A model generated the notes under the pieces. The model was not told where the DNA came from and made no database searches. It worked only from the letters and a program-made list of their open reading frames with translations. A stretch of DNA of 57,498 bases from Mucilaginibacter flavus (lineage in GTDB: Bacteria; Bacteroidota; Bacteroidia; Sphingobacteriales; Sphingobacteriaceae), in assembly GCF_030409315.1 (NCBI RefSeq), contig NZ_JAUFPS010000090.1, forward strand, positions 1 to 57,498, given 5' to 3'. The position numbers were made by a program, and so were the translations under genes. Positions 45,633 to 53,603 of this stretch are shown in pieces. The first letter of the stretch is position 1; every line of letters starts with the position of its first letter.

Positions 45633-46070
45633 ATGGAGCAGCAAAAAGACATTCAACTGGCGGTTGATTTACGCACTGTGGTTACCCGCCTTATTAAAAT
45701 ATTGCGCAAGCATTCGGTAACCGCCGATAAGCTGTCATTAACCGAACGTTCTGTGATAGCGGCGCTTGATCTGCATAAAGAATTGCTTCCTAACGAGCTT
45801 GCCACCATGGAGAAGATCACCACGCAAAGTATGTCGCAGATATTGGCTAACCTGCAGCAACGCGGATTAATTAAAAGGCGCATTTCTGAAACAGATAAGC
45901 GTAAAGCTATTATCACCTTATCAGAAACCGGCAGCCAGATGCTGTACCAGGTGCGTACCGAACGCAATGCATGGCTCAATGAAGCCATTGAAGCAACTTG
46001 TACCACTGAAGAGCAGGAGTTGCTAAAACAGGCCATAGGGCCGTTAACAAAAATTGTAAATTTTGAATAA
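45633..46070 (+). CDS. MarR family transcriptional regulator
   Basis: This 145-residue protein has a MarR winged-helix domain: LLPNELATMEKITTQSMSQI for the recognition helices, and QRGLIKRRISETDKRKAI for the wing. An MFS transporter gene follows after 29 nt, the classical arrangement for drug- or phenol-responsive repression. A palindrome (45602-45619) in its own promoter is the probable operator. The inducer is unknown. Confidence 0.9.
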   Translation: MEQQKDIQLAVDLRTVVTRLIKILRKHSVTADKLSLTERSVIAALDLHKELLPNELATMEKITTQSMSQILANLQQRGLIKRRISETDKRKAIITLSETGSQMLYQVRTERNAWLNEAIEATCTTEEQELLKQAIGPLTKIVNFE

Positions 46071-46099
46071 GTCCCCGGTAAGGGGAAGATAGGTGAGGA

Positions 46100-47365
46100 A
46101 TGAATATCAGCACATTTAATGCTTTTAAAAGCCGTAACTACAGGCTTTATTTTACCGGCCAATCCATATCATTGGTTGGTACCTGGATGCAAAAAACAGC
46201 CGTGAGCTGGGTTATCTATTCGCAAACACACTCTAAATTTTTATTGGGCGTTACATTGTTTGCCAGCTTGTTTCCGTCGTTCATGCTTTCGTTTTTGGGA
46301 GGGGTGGTATCTGACAGGTATGATCGTTATAAACTGCTGTTGGCTACCCAGGCCGCGTCAATGATCCAGGCGGTTTTGCTTACCGGTTTTATATTCTTTG
46401 GTTATTATAATGTTTGGATAATTATTGGGTTGAGCGCTTTACTTGGCGTAATCAACGCCTTTGATGTCCCTGCCCGGCAATCGCTCGTTTACGAAATGGT
46501 GGATGATAAATCCGACCTGCCTAATGCCCTCGCCCTAAATTCATCAATGGTAAATTTATCCCGGTTGGTTGGTCCGGGTATTGCAGGATTGGTTTTAGAG
46601 AAATTTGGCGATACCATATGTTTTGGTGCGAATGCCGCGAGTTTTATAGCGGTGATTGGCTCATTGCTCATGATGAGGTTGCCAAAGTCTGAAGCTAAAC
46701 CGCATAACCACAATATCTTTTTTGAGCTGAAAGAAGGCTTCTCCTATATCAAAAACACACCTTCTATAAAGTTTGTGTTGATTATGCTGGCCATGATCAG
46801 TCTGTTTGTACTGCCCTTCAGTACGCTCATCCCGGTGTATGCCAAGGATATTTTTAAAGGAACAGCATCTACCTTTGGGGTTATTGATAGCCTGATTGGT
46901 TTAGGTGCTTTATCGGGGGCGATATTCCTGGCGTCGTTAAAACCAGGGCACGATCTTAAAAAGATCCTGGCTATCAACACACTTGTGTTTGGAGCCGGAT
47001 TGGTCATTTTCTCTCACATGCCCAATTATCCGCTCGCTTTGCTATTTGCAGCAGTAACCGGGTTTGGGATGATGTCGCAGATCACCATTAGTAATACTTT
47101 GATTCAAACCACGGTAGATCCGGCTATGCGCGGGCGGGTGATCAGCTTTTATGCCATGGCCTTTTTTGGGATGCAGCCGCTTGGTGGTTTGCTGGTAGGA
47201 GGGATCTCCCAAAAAATAGGCGTGCCTGATACCGTTTTAGGCGAAGGTGTGGTGGCTTTAATTATTGGCCTGCTGCACATGCGTTTTTTAAAGAAAAGGA
47301 AATTGGAGAAGGCTACTGAGGATACTTTGCAGCATTCACCGATAAATACGTTGGCGTCCAACTGA
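46100..47365 (+). CDS. MFS transporter (EntS/MFS_3-like exporter)
   Basis: This 421-residue inner-membrane protein has about 12 TM segments. The N-terminal motif KSRNYRLYFTGQSISLVGTWMQ followed by GGVVSDRYDRYKLL (the MFS loop 2-3 motif) matches the MFS_3 (EntS-like) group. It probably exports a small toxic compound, catechol-like molecule or siderophore, using the proton gradient. It lies 29 nt after marR and should be repressed by it. The isochorismatase-fold gene follows 78 nt downstream and could act on the same compound class. Confidence 0.88.
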   Translation: MNISTFNAFKSRNYRLYFTGQSISLVGTWMQKTAVSWVIYSQTHSKFLLGVTLFASLFPSFMLSFLGGVVSDRYDRYKLLLATQAASMIQAVLLTGFIFFGYYNVWIIIGLSALLGVINAFDVPARQSLVYEMVDDKSDLPNALALNSSMVNLSRLVGPGIAGLVLEKFGDTICFGANAASFIAVIGSLLMMRLPKSEAKPHNHNIFFELKEGFSYIKNTPSIKFVLIMLAMISLFVLPFSTLIPVYAKDIFKGTASTFGVIDSLIGLGALSGAIFLASLKPGHDLKKILAINTLVFGAGLVIFSHMPNYPLALLFAAVTGFGMMSQITISNTLIQTTVDPAMRGRVISFYAMAFFGMQPLGGLLVGGISQKIGVPDTVLGEGVVALIIGLLHMRFLKKRKLEKATEDTLQHSPINTLASN

Positions 47366-47443
47366 TGCACACAAATTGCACGAATTTGATCTAATTACAC
47401 GAATTGAAAAACTATATAAACAATACTAAGTAAACATCTTCAT
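47366..47443 (+). repeat. AATTCGTG-type intergenic repeat remnant
   Basis: Short copies of CACGAATT or its relative (CACGAATTTG, ACACGAATTG) occur twice at 47378-47407. They resemble the remnant near 19970-20000 and separate the MFS gene from the next gene. Confidence 0.4.
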
Positions 47444-48010
47444 ATGATAACTACAATTGATAAAAATACCGCTTTGGTATTAATAGATCTGCAAAATATG
47501 GTTGTTAAATTGCCTGTGGCGCACCCGGTTGCAGGGGTGTTGGCTAATGCCGCTAAACTGGTTGCCGCTTTCAGGGAGGCGGGACTGCCGATAGTATTGG
47601 TAAATGTTAATCCTATAGGTTCCAAAGCTTTTGGGGTACGTAAAGACAGGAACCCGCCTGCAGGTGGTGCACCCGCGGCCGACTGGCTGGATATAGTGCC
47701 GGAAATTGAAACAAGTGATGAGGATATCCGCATAACCAAACACACCTGGGGTGCTTTTTATGAAACTGCTCTGCACCAGGAATTGCAAAAAAGAAATATA
47801 ACACAGATTGTATTAGCCGGTATTGCTACCAGCGTGGGCGTTGAAGGAACAGCCCGCCAGGCTAATGAGTTTGGCTATAACATCGCTTTTGCCAGCGATG
47901 CCATGAGCGATATGTTTTTAGATGCGCATGAGAGCAGCTTCAAAAATATTTTCCCAAGGTTGGGCGAGGTTGGTACTACAGAGGATATTATAGCGAAGTT
48001 GCCGGCGTAA
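47444..48010 (+). CDS. Isochorismatase-fold hydrolase lacking the usual Cys
   Basis: This 188-residue protein has the isochorismatase/nicotinamidase fold: ALVLIDLQN (Asp15), ITKHTWGAF (Lys99) and AGIATSVGVEGTAR. In amidohydrolases of this superfamily the middle of the last motif holds the nucleophilic Cys; here it is Gly132. Isochorismatase-type members that hydrolyse vinyl ethers also lack the Cys, so activity remains possible but not as a Cys amidase. It lies in a marR-MFS cluster and may modify the compound sensed or exported. Substrate unknown. Confidence 0.85.
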   Translation: MITTIDKNTALVLIDLQNMVVKLPVAHPVAGVLANAAKLVAAFREAGLPIVLVNVNPIGSKAFGVRKDRNPPAGGAPAADWLDIVPEIETSDEDIRITKHTWGAFYETALHQELQKRNITQIVLAGIATSVGVEGTARQANEFGYNIAFASDAMSDMFLDAHESSFKNIFPRLGEVGTTEDIIAKLPA

Positions 48011-48021
48011 CAAACAGAGCC

Positions 48022-48054
48022 AGATTTACGAAGTTTTTAAAACTTCGTAAATCT
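48022..48054. terminator. Bidirectional terminator, 16-bp stem
   Basis: AGATTTACGAAGTTTT (48022-48037) and AAAACTTCGTAAATCT (48039-48054) are perfect inverted repeats around one base, so the loop must open part of the stem. They lie between convergent genes. Confidence 0.75.
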
Positions 48055-48088
48055 TTCTTGGTATCTTAAAGATAATCCTCACCAAAAC

Positions 48089-48487
48089 CTACGGCGCTTT
48101 CACCGCTGTCACCTTTGAGCCATCAACACCCATACTTTCAAAAATAATATTGGTATCGGTAAGCTCTGACACATAAAAAACAAAATCACGGGTTTTGCCA
48201 TCTGGTAATACCTCGGTCATGTTCATGTTGCTGCCGTTAAGGGTGTAACTACCGTGCGACAGAAATTTGCCTCCCCAAACAATAACCCATTTTCGTTCGG
48301 GCGAAAACTGGATGTAAGGTGCTACCTCGGCCAGTTCTGCGGTTTTCATCGTATCCGGCGGGTTGGCATTTGGATGCGCCACTTTGGCGTAATGCCATTT
48401 ACCGGTAAGTGCCGTTACGCTAAGTGATGGCTTGCATGCAGCTATGCAAAACAAAATGGGGATAATCAAATAACTTAGTTTTTTCAT
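48089..48487 (-). CDS. Lipocalin-like lipoprotein
   Basis: This 132-residue protein has a lipobox (ILFCIAACKP, Cys18). A small beta-sheet domain starts at LTGKWHYAKVAHPNA, as in lipocalin-like domains, which bind hydrophobic ligands. Strands include YIQFSPERKWVIVWGGKF and SHGSYTLNGSNMNMTEV. The match is by general pattern only. A 53-residue gene lies 42 nt upstream on the same strand and may share its transcript. Confidence 0.7.
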   Translation of the reverse strand: MKKLSYLIIPILFCIAACKPSLSVTALTGKWHYAKVAHPNANPPDTMKTAELAEVAPYIQFSPERKWVIVWGGKFLSHGSYTLNGSNMNMTEVLPDGKTRDFVFYVSELTDTNIIFESMGVDGSKVTAVKAP

Positions 48488-48529
48488 AATTGTAATGGTT
48501 ACGCTAAGCTATGCAATTATGGTCAAAAA

Positions 48530-48691
48530 TTATTTCCCTTTTGCCTGTTTCCTCATCTGTTCTTCCGCTTTTTTTATCTCGTCTTTTTCGCTCATCGGGA
48601 AATCGGTTTTCAATTCTTTACTGCCTTGGGTTGCAGTGCTGCCTTCTTTTTTTACGGTTTTGGGTTGAGGTGTTGATGCTGATGTTTTCAT
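48530..48691 (-). CDS. Small charged protein of unknown function (53 aa)
   Basis: An ATG at 48691 opens a 53-codon frame reading MKTSASTPQPKTVKKEG, then a middle ending LKTDFPMSEKD and a C-terminus EEQMRKQAKGK. It is hydrophilic and Lys/Glu-rich, with a helical C-terminal half and no signal or membrane segment. It is placed as a gene because its composition looks like a real bacterial small protein and the plus-strand frame on the same bases is implausible. No family is recognised. It may be co-transcribed with the lipoprotein downstream. Confidence 0.55.
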   Translation of the reverse strand: MKTSASTPQPKTVKKEGSTATQGSKELKTDFPMSEKDEIKKAEEQMRKQAKGK

Positions 48692-48776
48692 AATCGTAAG
48701 GCTTTAAAAATGCTATTAGGTTAACTCATCGTTAATTGAAATTGTTTCGATCAATTGTAAGTCGCCAGTATAAAGA

Positions 48777-48912
48777 GTTTGTCCGAACCCGAATTTGTCG
48801 AATTAAGGAATTTTTTGAATTGAATTTTTGTTAATTCTCTAATTCGACGATTTCGGGTTCAGACAACAATTCTGTTCATTTTTAAATTCTGAAAATTCTG
48901 ATTCCGACAAAA
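48777..48912. repeat. Dispersed palindromic intergenic repeat
   Basis: Bases 48781-48812 (GTCCGAACCCGAATTTGTCG and on) are inverted, imperfectly, at 48833-48864, which ends TTTCGGGTTCAGAC. Another related arm, ending GATTCCGACAAAAC, follows at 48865-48912. It occupies the whole spacer before nhaA and resembles the degenerate AATTCTG/TCTGAACC repeats of this phylum. Confidence 0.55.
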
Positions 48913-48915
48913 CAC

Positions 48916-50214
48916 TTACGCCCTCTTCAATACAATCACCCCTAACGCGCCTGCTAACAATGATGCCAGCAAAATGCCATACTTGGCCTGGTCAACCATT
49001 TCGGGACTGCTAAAGGCCAGCCCCGATATAAAGAGCGACATAGTAAAACCAACCCCAGCCAACAAGGCCACGCCAATAATTTGTTTCCAGTTTGATTTTG
49101 CGGGCAGTTGCACTCCAAATTTAACCATGAGCCAGGTGGCGGATAGCACGCCTATAAATTTACCAACCAACAGGCCAACGGCAACACCTATACTTACCGG
49201 GTTTAGCAGCGATGAAAAGAAGTTAGCGCCTATCAATATGCCGGCATTGGCCAATGCAAATAGGGGCATTATCACAAATGCTACCCAGGGATGCAGGGCG
49301 TATTCTACCTTTTGCAGCGGGGTTTCGGCATAGGTGCTTAGTTCTTTTATTTTTTCTATAGTATGGTGTTGTTCGGGCGTTGTAAGGGTGCTGTTGTTGG
49401 GGATTTGTTTTTCAAAATCAAACAGCAGTTTGCGCAAATTATCGGCATAACTTTTTTCGTTAATACGGGTGCGGGCAGGTATGGTGAATGCAACCAGTAC
49501 TCCCGCTATAGTAGCATGTATGCCCGATAGCAAGAATGCTACCCAAACCGCGAAGCCGATTACCAGGTAAAAAATAATACTGCGTACACCCATTTTATTG
49601 CCAATCAACAGTATTACCAATAGCCAAATACCTATGGTAAGCGGTATTAAATCAATATGCGAACTGTAAAATATGGCGATAACCAATACTGCCCCCAGAT
49701 CATCGGCCACGGCTAAAGCCGATAAAAAAACTTTTACGGATGATGGGATACGCTTGCCTGCCAACGAAAGTAAAGCCAGCGCGAATGCGATATCGGTAGC
49801 CATGGGGATGCCCCAGCCATGTTCTGATTCGGCCCCTTTATTAATCAAAAAATAAATGATGGCGGGTATAAGCATTCCACCCAGGGCGGCTACCATGGGA
49901 AGCGACGCTTTTTTGATGGATGATAGTTCGCCGGCCATAAATTCCCGTTTCAGCTCCAGGCCTATCACAAAGAAAAATATGGCCATTAGTCCATCGTTGA
50001 TCCATAGGTGCAGTGAATGATTAAGCGCATAACGGCCAATACCAATAGATAATTTAAGGTCCCAAACCTGGTGATAGGAGTGCGCGAAAGGCGAGTTTAC
50101 CCAGATAATAGCCACCAATACACTGATGAAAAGTACGATGCCGCTGGTATGCTCCTGGTGTATAAACTTGTTTACCGGATCGGTGATTTTATCAATAGGT
50201 AGCTTTTGCCTCAT
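48916..50214 (-). CDS. nhaA: Na+/H+ antiporter NhaA
   Basis: This 432-residue inner-membrane protein expels Na+ in exchange for protons and helps pH and salt homeostasis. It carries the NhaA signatures: a long helix with FFFVIGLELKREFMAGEL, PMATDIAFALALLSLAGKR and the paired aspartates in FLSALAVADDLGAVLVIA. The ATG at 50214 is used. An upstream in-frame start at 50349 would add 45 residues encoded by 15-bp tandem repeats that do not look like protein. The gene is divergent from lolD. Confidence 0.93.
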   Translation of the reverse strand: MRQKLPIDKITDPVNKFIHQEHTSGIVLFISVLVAIIWVNSPFAHSYHQVWDLKLSIGIGRYALNHSLHLWINDGLMAIFFFVIGLELKREFMAGELSSIKKASLPMVAALGGMLIPAIIYFLINKGAESEHGWGIPMATDIAFALALLSLAGKRIPSSVKVFLSALAVADDLGAVLVIAIFYSSHIDLIPLTIGIWLLVILLIGNKMGVRSIIFYLVIGFAVWVAFLLSGIHATIAGVLVAFTIPARTRINEKSYADNLRKLLFDFEKQIPNNSTLTTPEQHHTIEKIKELSTYAETPLQKVEYALHPWVAFVIMPLFALANAGILIGANFFSSLLNPVSIGVAVGLLVGKFIGVLSATWLMVKFGVQLPAKSNWKQIIGVALLAGVGFTMSLFISGLAFSSPEMVDQAKYGILLASLLAGALGVIVLKRA

Positions 50215-50242
50215 TGCCTCTAAATTACGTTTTTGGGATGAA

Positions 50243-50287
50243 GGATGGAAAGATAAAGGATAGAAAGATAAAGGATGGAAAGATAAA
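50243..50287. repeat. Three 15-bp tandem repeats
   Basis: GGATGGAAAGATAAA, GGATAGAAAGATAAA and GGATGGAAAGATAAA follow directly on each other in the leader between nhaA and lolD. Their number could vary between strains. Confidence 0.7.
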
Positions 50288-50354
50288 GGACAAAAGACTT
50301 TTAGCTTTTCACTTGTAAAGGTTAGCCTCCTCACAATAAAATCAGCCAAAATAT

Positions 50355-50362
50355 TAACTTTG
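50355..50362 (+). promoter_or_regulatory. -7 promoter box of lolD
   Basis: TAACTTTG matches TAnnTTTG and ends 4 nt before the lolD ATG. Confidence 0.6.
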
Positions 50363-50366
50363 TGTT

Positions 50367-51020
50367 ATGCTGAAGGCAAAATCTATCCATAAATCATACG
50401 GGCAGCTGCAAATACTTAAAGGCGTTGATCTTGAGGTTAAGCGCGGCGAAATTGTGACCATTGTTGGCGCGTCCGGCGCTGGTAAAAGTTCATTGCTTAA
50501 TATTTTGGGCACACTGGATAGACCCGATTCCGGGCAATTGTATATCAATGATATTGAGCTCAGCGGCCTTAATAATAAACACCTCAGCGATTTCAGGAAC
50601 CGTAAAATTGGCTTTATCTTCCAATTTCACCATTTACTGGCCGAATTTACGGCTATTGAAAATGTTTGCATCCCGGCATTTATTGCAGGTGTATCTAAAT
50701 CAGATGCCGAGCGTAAAGCTAAAGAACTGCTTGATCTGCTGGGCCTGTCCGAAAGGATGAGCCATAAACCCAACCAGCTTTCCGGGGGCGAGCAGCAAAG
50801 GGTTGCCGTGGCCAGGGCGCTTATCAATAACCCGGCTTTAATATTTGCCGACGAGCCATCGGGTAACCTCGATTCGGTAAACGCGCTTGAATTGCATGAA
50901 CTTTTCATTAAGTTGAGGAAAGATTTTAATCAAACCTTTGTAATTGTTACCCATAATGAAGACCTTGCCAACTTATCAGATCGTACGGTTACGATGAAGG
51001 ATGGCTTAATTGTACAATAG
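50367..51020 (+). CDS. lolD: LolD-like ABC transporter ATP-binding subunit
   Basis: This 217-residue ATPase has Walker A GASGAGKSS (near residue 36), Q-loop FQFHHLLAEFTAIENV, the signature LSGGEQQRVAVARAL and Walker B LIFADEPSGNLDS. It is closest to LolD/FtsE/MacB-type subunits, which drive extraction of lipoproteins or peptides from the inner membrane. No permease partner is in the window, so lolD is a best guess. The next gene starts directly after the stop codon, and a HAD gene overlaps that one. Confidence 0.85.
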   Translation: MLKAKSIHKSYGQLQILKGVDLEVKRGEIVTIVGASGAGKSSLLNILGTLDRPDSGQLYINDIELSGLNNKHLSDFRNRKIGFIFQFHHLLAEFTAIENVCIPAFIAGVSKSDAERKAKELLDLLGLSERMSHKPNQLSGGEQQRVAVARALINNPALIFADEPSGNLDSVNALELHELFIKLRKDFNQTFVIVTHNEDLANLSDRTVTMKDGLIVQ

Positions 51021-51329
51021 TTGAAGATACTGATCACCGCGGCAAACGCCGCACCCGCCTATCGTTTAAAAAATAAACTAAATGGCGATAATATTATCAT
51101 GGGCGATTATATGGATCTGCCCGATTTTATGCTGAAGCCAGGCCAACTGGTACGCCTGCCCAATCCTGCATCGGCAAGCTACACGCATGAAATGCTGGCT
51201 TTATGCCTGGACCTTGGTGTTGAACTGGTGTACGTTTTTCGCGACCAGGAGATTGCGCTGCTGCAGCAATCTGAAGTGTTATTTAATGAATACAATATAA
51301 AAATAGTGGCCGGTGCCGATGAAGTATAA
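51021..51329 (+). CDS. Small Rossmann-like protein (pre-ATP-grasp-like), function unknown
   Basis: This 102-residue protein begins with TTG directly after the lolD stop (TAG|TTG). Its N-terminal KILITAANAAPAYRLKNKL looks like the nucleotide-proximal strand/turn of a Rossmann or pre-ATP-grasp domain, with YMDLPDFMLKPGQLVRLPNP after it. The rest resembles the alpha/beta half of ATP-grasp enzymes, but no ATP-grasp domain is attached. I do not know its function. TTG is chosen because no ATG precedes the conserved start and the next in-frame ATG is deep inside. Confidence 0.65.
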   Translation: MKILITAANAAPAYRLKNKLNGDNIIMGDYMDLPDFMLKPGQLVRLPNPASASYTHEMLALCLDLGVELVYVFRDQEIALLQQSEVLFNEYNIKIVAGADEV

Positions 51330-51927
51330 GGATATTGACAAGCGTAAAACCGCGTTCATTTTGGAGCTGGATGACGTACTTTACCCGGTTAAAGATTATA
51401 TATACCAGGTTTATTACCTATTTGCCAATATGTTGGAGTATGTTGAATTGGTTGACGCCAAAAAGACAACCAAGTTGATGACAGATACGTATATAAACCA
51501 GGGAGCCGACGAGGTATTTGATACATTGGCCAAAGAGTACCCGGTTGCCGAAGGCTACCGCGATAAATTTGAAAACCTTTTTATAACCGCCAAGCTCCCG
51601 TTAAAATTGCTCTTGTATCAGAATATGCTTACCTTACTCCAGGAGGTTGTTGTTGACAGGAAAAAACTGTTCATTGTAACCAACGGAAATGTGGCTCAAC
51701 AGGTTAATAAAATTAAACAGGTTGAATGGCATAAACTGGAACCGTACCTTACCTGCTATTTGGCGGAAGAAACCGCCCCCAAACCCGAGCCGGACGTTAT
51801 TCACCTGTTGATGCAGGAGCATAACCTGCAACGCCGGGATATTTTGATGATAGGAAATTCTGCTGTTGATAATTTATGTGCCGAAACTGTTGGAATTGAC
51901 TATTTAAGTGTAGAGAAGTTTTTATAG
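51319..51927 (+). CDS. HAD-superfamily protein with degenerate motifs
   Basis: The start codon overlaps the previous gene by 11 nt, giving a 202-residue product with a HAD fold. Motif I would be DxDx(T/V), but the sequence is FILELDDVLYP with Glu (residue 16) in place of the nucleophilic Asp. Motif II is intact (LFIVTNG), motif III has APKPEPD, and motif IV is MIGNSAVDN, with Asn at the first acidic position. The protein is probably inactive or altered as a phosphatase and may act as a binding or regulatory protein for the lolD system (inference). A GTG at 51313 is a possible alternative start. Confidence 0.75.
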   Translation: MKYKDIDKRKTAFILELDDVLYPVKDYIYQVYYLFANMLEYVELVDAKKTTKLMTDTYINQGADEVFDTLAKEYPVAEGYRDKFENLFITAKLPLKLLLYQNMLTLLQEVVVDRKKLFIVTNGNVAQQVNKIKQVEWHKLEPYLTCYLAEETAPKPEPDVIHLLMQEHNLQRRDILMIGNSAVDNLCAETVGIDYLSVEKFL

Positions 51928-51983
51928 CGTTTTTTGTAAGATACTCGTTTTTATTTCGTTAAGTCCTTGTAATTCATTTATCC

Positions 51984-53495
51984 ATGAAAAAAATATTTTA
52001 CTTTACCCTGGTTGCCGTTGCCGGTTTAATAAGTGCTTGTTCAAAAAGCAAAAATGTAATTAAGCCTGTTGATACCGTAGCTACAGTGAAACCATCAACG
52101 CTTGATTTGATCAAAGATTCGGTTTACCTGTATACCAAAGAAACCTATTTGTGGTATGATGCCATTCCCGATTATAAAACTTTTGCGCCACGTACCTTTA
52201 CCGGCTCAACAGATGCTGCCGCGCTTACCAGCGAGGTTGATGCGCTATCGCAATACAAAATAAACCCGGCAACCAACCTGCCTTATGAATATTATGCTGC
52301 TGCCCCCGGCGAAGCTAAATATTCTTTTATCGACGATGGCTCCGTATCAACAGAACTGGGTGGTACCAATGGCGATTTTGGTTTTTCGGTATTGTACCAG
52401 GAAACTACAGATCTGCGGGTAAAATACGTATACCCAGGATCGCCTGCCGATAAGGCCGGCCTAAAACGCGGCTACCAGATTACCAAGCTAAATGGCCGTA
52501 CCGCTTTGGATTATGACAATGGCACAAACACAAATTTTGTTGTAAATGCCGTATTTGGTAGTAGCCCAATTACCATGACCGTGAAAAAGCCCGATGGAAC
52601 TTCTGCCGATGTAAACCTTTCGACCGCTACTTACACTATCAATCCGGTTTTAACCTATAAAGTATTTACCGAAGGAACCAAAAAAGTGGGTTATGTGGTG
52701 TTCAATACATTTACTTCGCCAACCAATGCCGGGCCGCAATTGCTTACCGCGTTCAAAGCGTTTACAGATGCGGGCATTACAGATTTGGTTGTTGATTTAC
52801 GTTACAATGGCGGCGGGTATGTAGCAACTGCTGAATACCTGGATAACCTGATTGTACCAAGCGCCAAAAGCGGAAGCCTGATGTATACTTATTATTATAA
52901 CGATAAACTACAGGCCGATAACCACCCATTACTGAGCGCTATTTACAACATTAATAAAGGCGACTTTTTACCGGCCAACAACCAAACCAAGTTTGCCAAA
53001 AACGGCACCTTAGATATCAGTAGGGTGTTTTTTATTGTAACGGGCTCTACTGCATCTGCCAGCGAGTTGACTATTAACAATCTGCGCCCCGAGATGGATG
53101 TTAAGTTTATTGGGCGTACCAGTTATGGTAAACCGGTAGGTTTCTTCGCTATCGATATAAATAAATACCAGTTATATGTGCCGCAGTTTGAAACTAAAAA
53201 CTCGGCCAGCCAGGGCGGTTATTATTCGGGCATGAACCCAGGAACAGCCGATTACCCGGGTTTTAACGATTATGACGACGTAACTAAAGATTTTGGCGAT
53301 AGCACAGAGGTGTTGCTGCAACACGCGCTTAATTATATCAAAACGGGTACTTACGCTGTAACCGGCCCTAAAGTTCAAAGTCTTTCGCGCACCAAAACGA
53401 TGTCTGAGCAGCAAATTAATACGATGACTACCACGCTTGATAAACGTAGGTTTACCGGTATGATTGGCGGCAGAAGTATTAAAGCGAAAAAATAA
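51984..53495 (+). CDS. S41-family peptidase lipoprotein with PDZ domain
   Basis: This 503-residue lipoprotein has a lipobox (AGLISACSKS, Cys19). A PDZ domain lies at about 140-205 (VYPGSPADKAGLKRGYQITKL), followed by an S41 C-terminal-processing peptidase domain. The Ser region is STASASE (residues 355-361) and the catalytic Lys is in SYGKPVG (Lys383). These serine proteases cut C-termini of periplasmic proteins. It lies 56 nt after the HAD gene and ends at a strong bidirectional terminator. Confidence 0.9.
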   Translation: MKKIFYFTLVAVAGLISACSKSKNVIKPVDTVATVKPSTLDLIKDSVYLYTKETYLWYDAIPDYKTFAPRTFTGSTDAAALTSEVDALSQYKINPATNLPYEYYAAAPGEAKYSFIDDGSVSTELGGTNGDFGFSVLYQETTDLRVKYVYPGSPADKAGLKRGYQITKLNGRTALDYDNGTNTNFVVNAVFGSSPITMTVKKPDGTSADVNLSTATYTINPVLTYKVFTEGTKKVGYVVFNTFTSPTNAGPQLLTAFKAFTDAGITDLVVDLRYNGGGYVATAEYLDNLIVPSAKSGSLMYTYYYNDKLQADNHPLLSAIYNINKGDFLPANNQTKFAKNGTLDISRVFFIVTGSTASASELTINNLRPEMDVKFIGRTSYGKPVGFFAIDINKYQLYVPQFETKNSASQGGYYSGMNPGTADYPGFNDYDDVTKDFGDSTEVLLQHALNYIKTGTYAVTGPKVQSLSRTKTMSEQQINTMTTTLDKRRFTGMIGGRSIKAKK

Positions 53496-53538
53496 GCTGA
53501 AAGCCGAAGGCTCAAGGCAGAAAGCCAATCTCTTTTTT

Positions 53539-53586
53539 AAACAGCAAGAAGGCCAATGATTATCGTCATTGGCCTTCTTGCTGTTT
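53539..53586. terminator. Bidirectional terminator between the S41 and smc genes
   Basis: AAACAGCAAGAAGGCCAATGA (53539-53559) and its reverse complement (53566-53586) form a 21-bp perfect stem with a 6-nt loop, TTATCG. Confidence 0.85.
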
Positions 53587-53603
53587 GTAGCAATATTTAT
53601 TGT

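Noticed and set aside
45653..46162. A 169-residue antisense frame over marR.
   Set aside because: It lies fully opposite a clear MarR protein and its composition is not protein-like.
50215..50349. An NhaA amino-terminal extension of 45 residues.
   Set aside because: Its codons are the 15-bp tandem repeats and encode a repetitive PLSFHP stretch; the ATG at 50214 fits the NhaA family.
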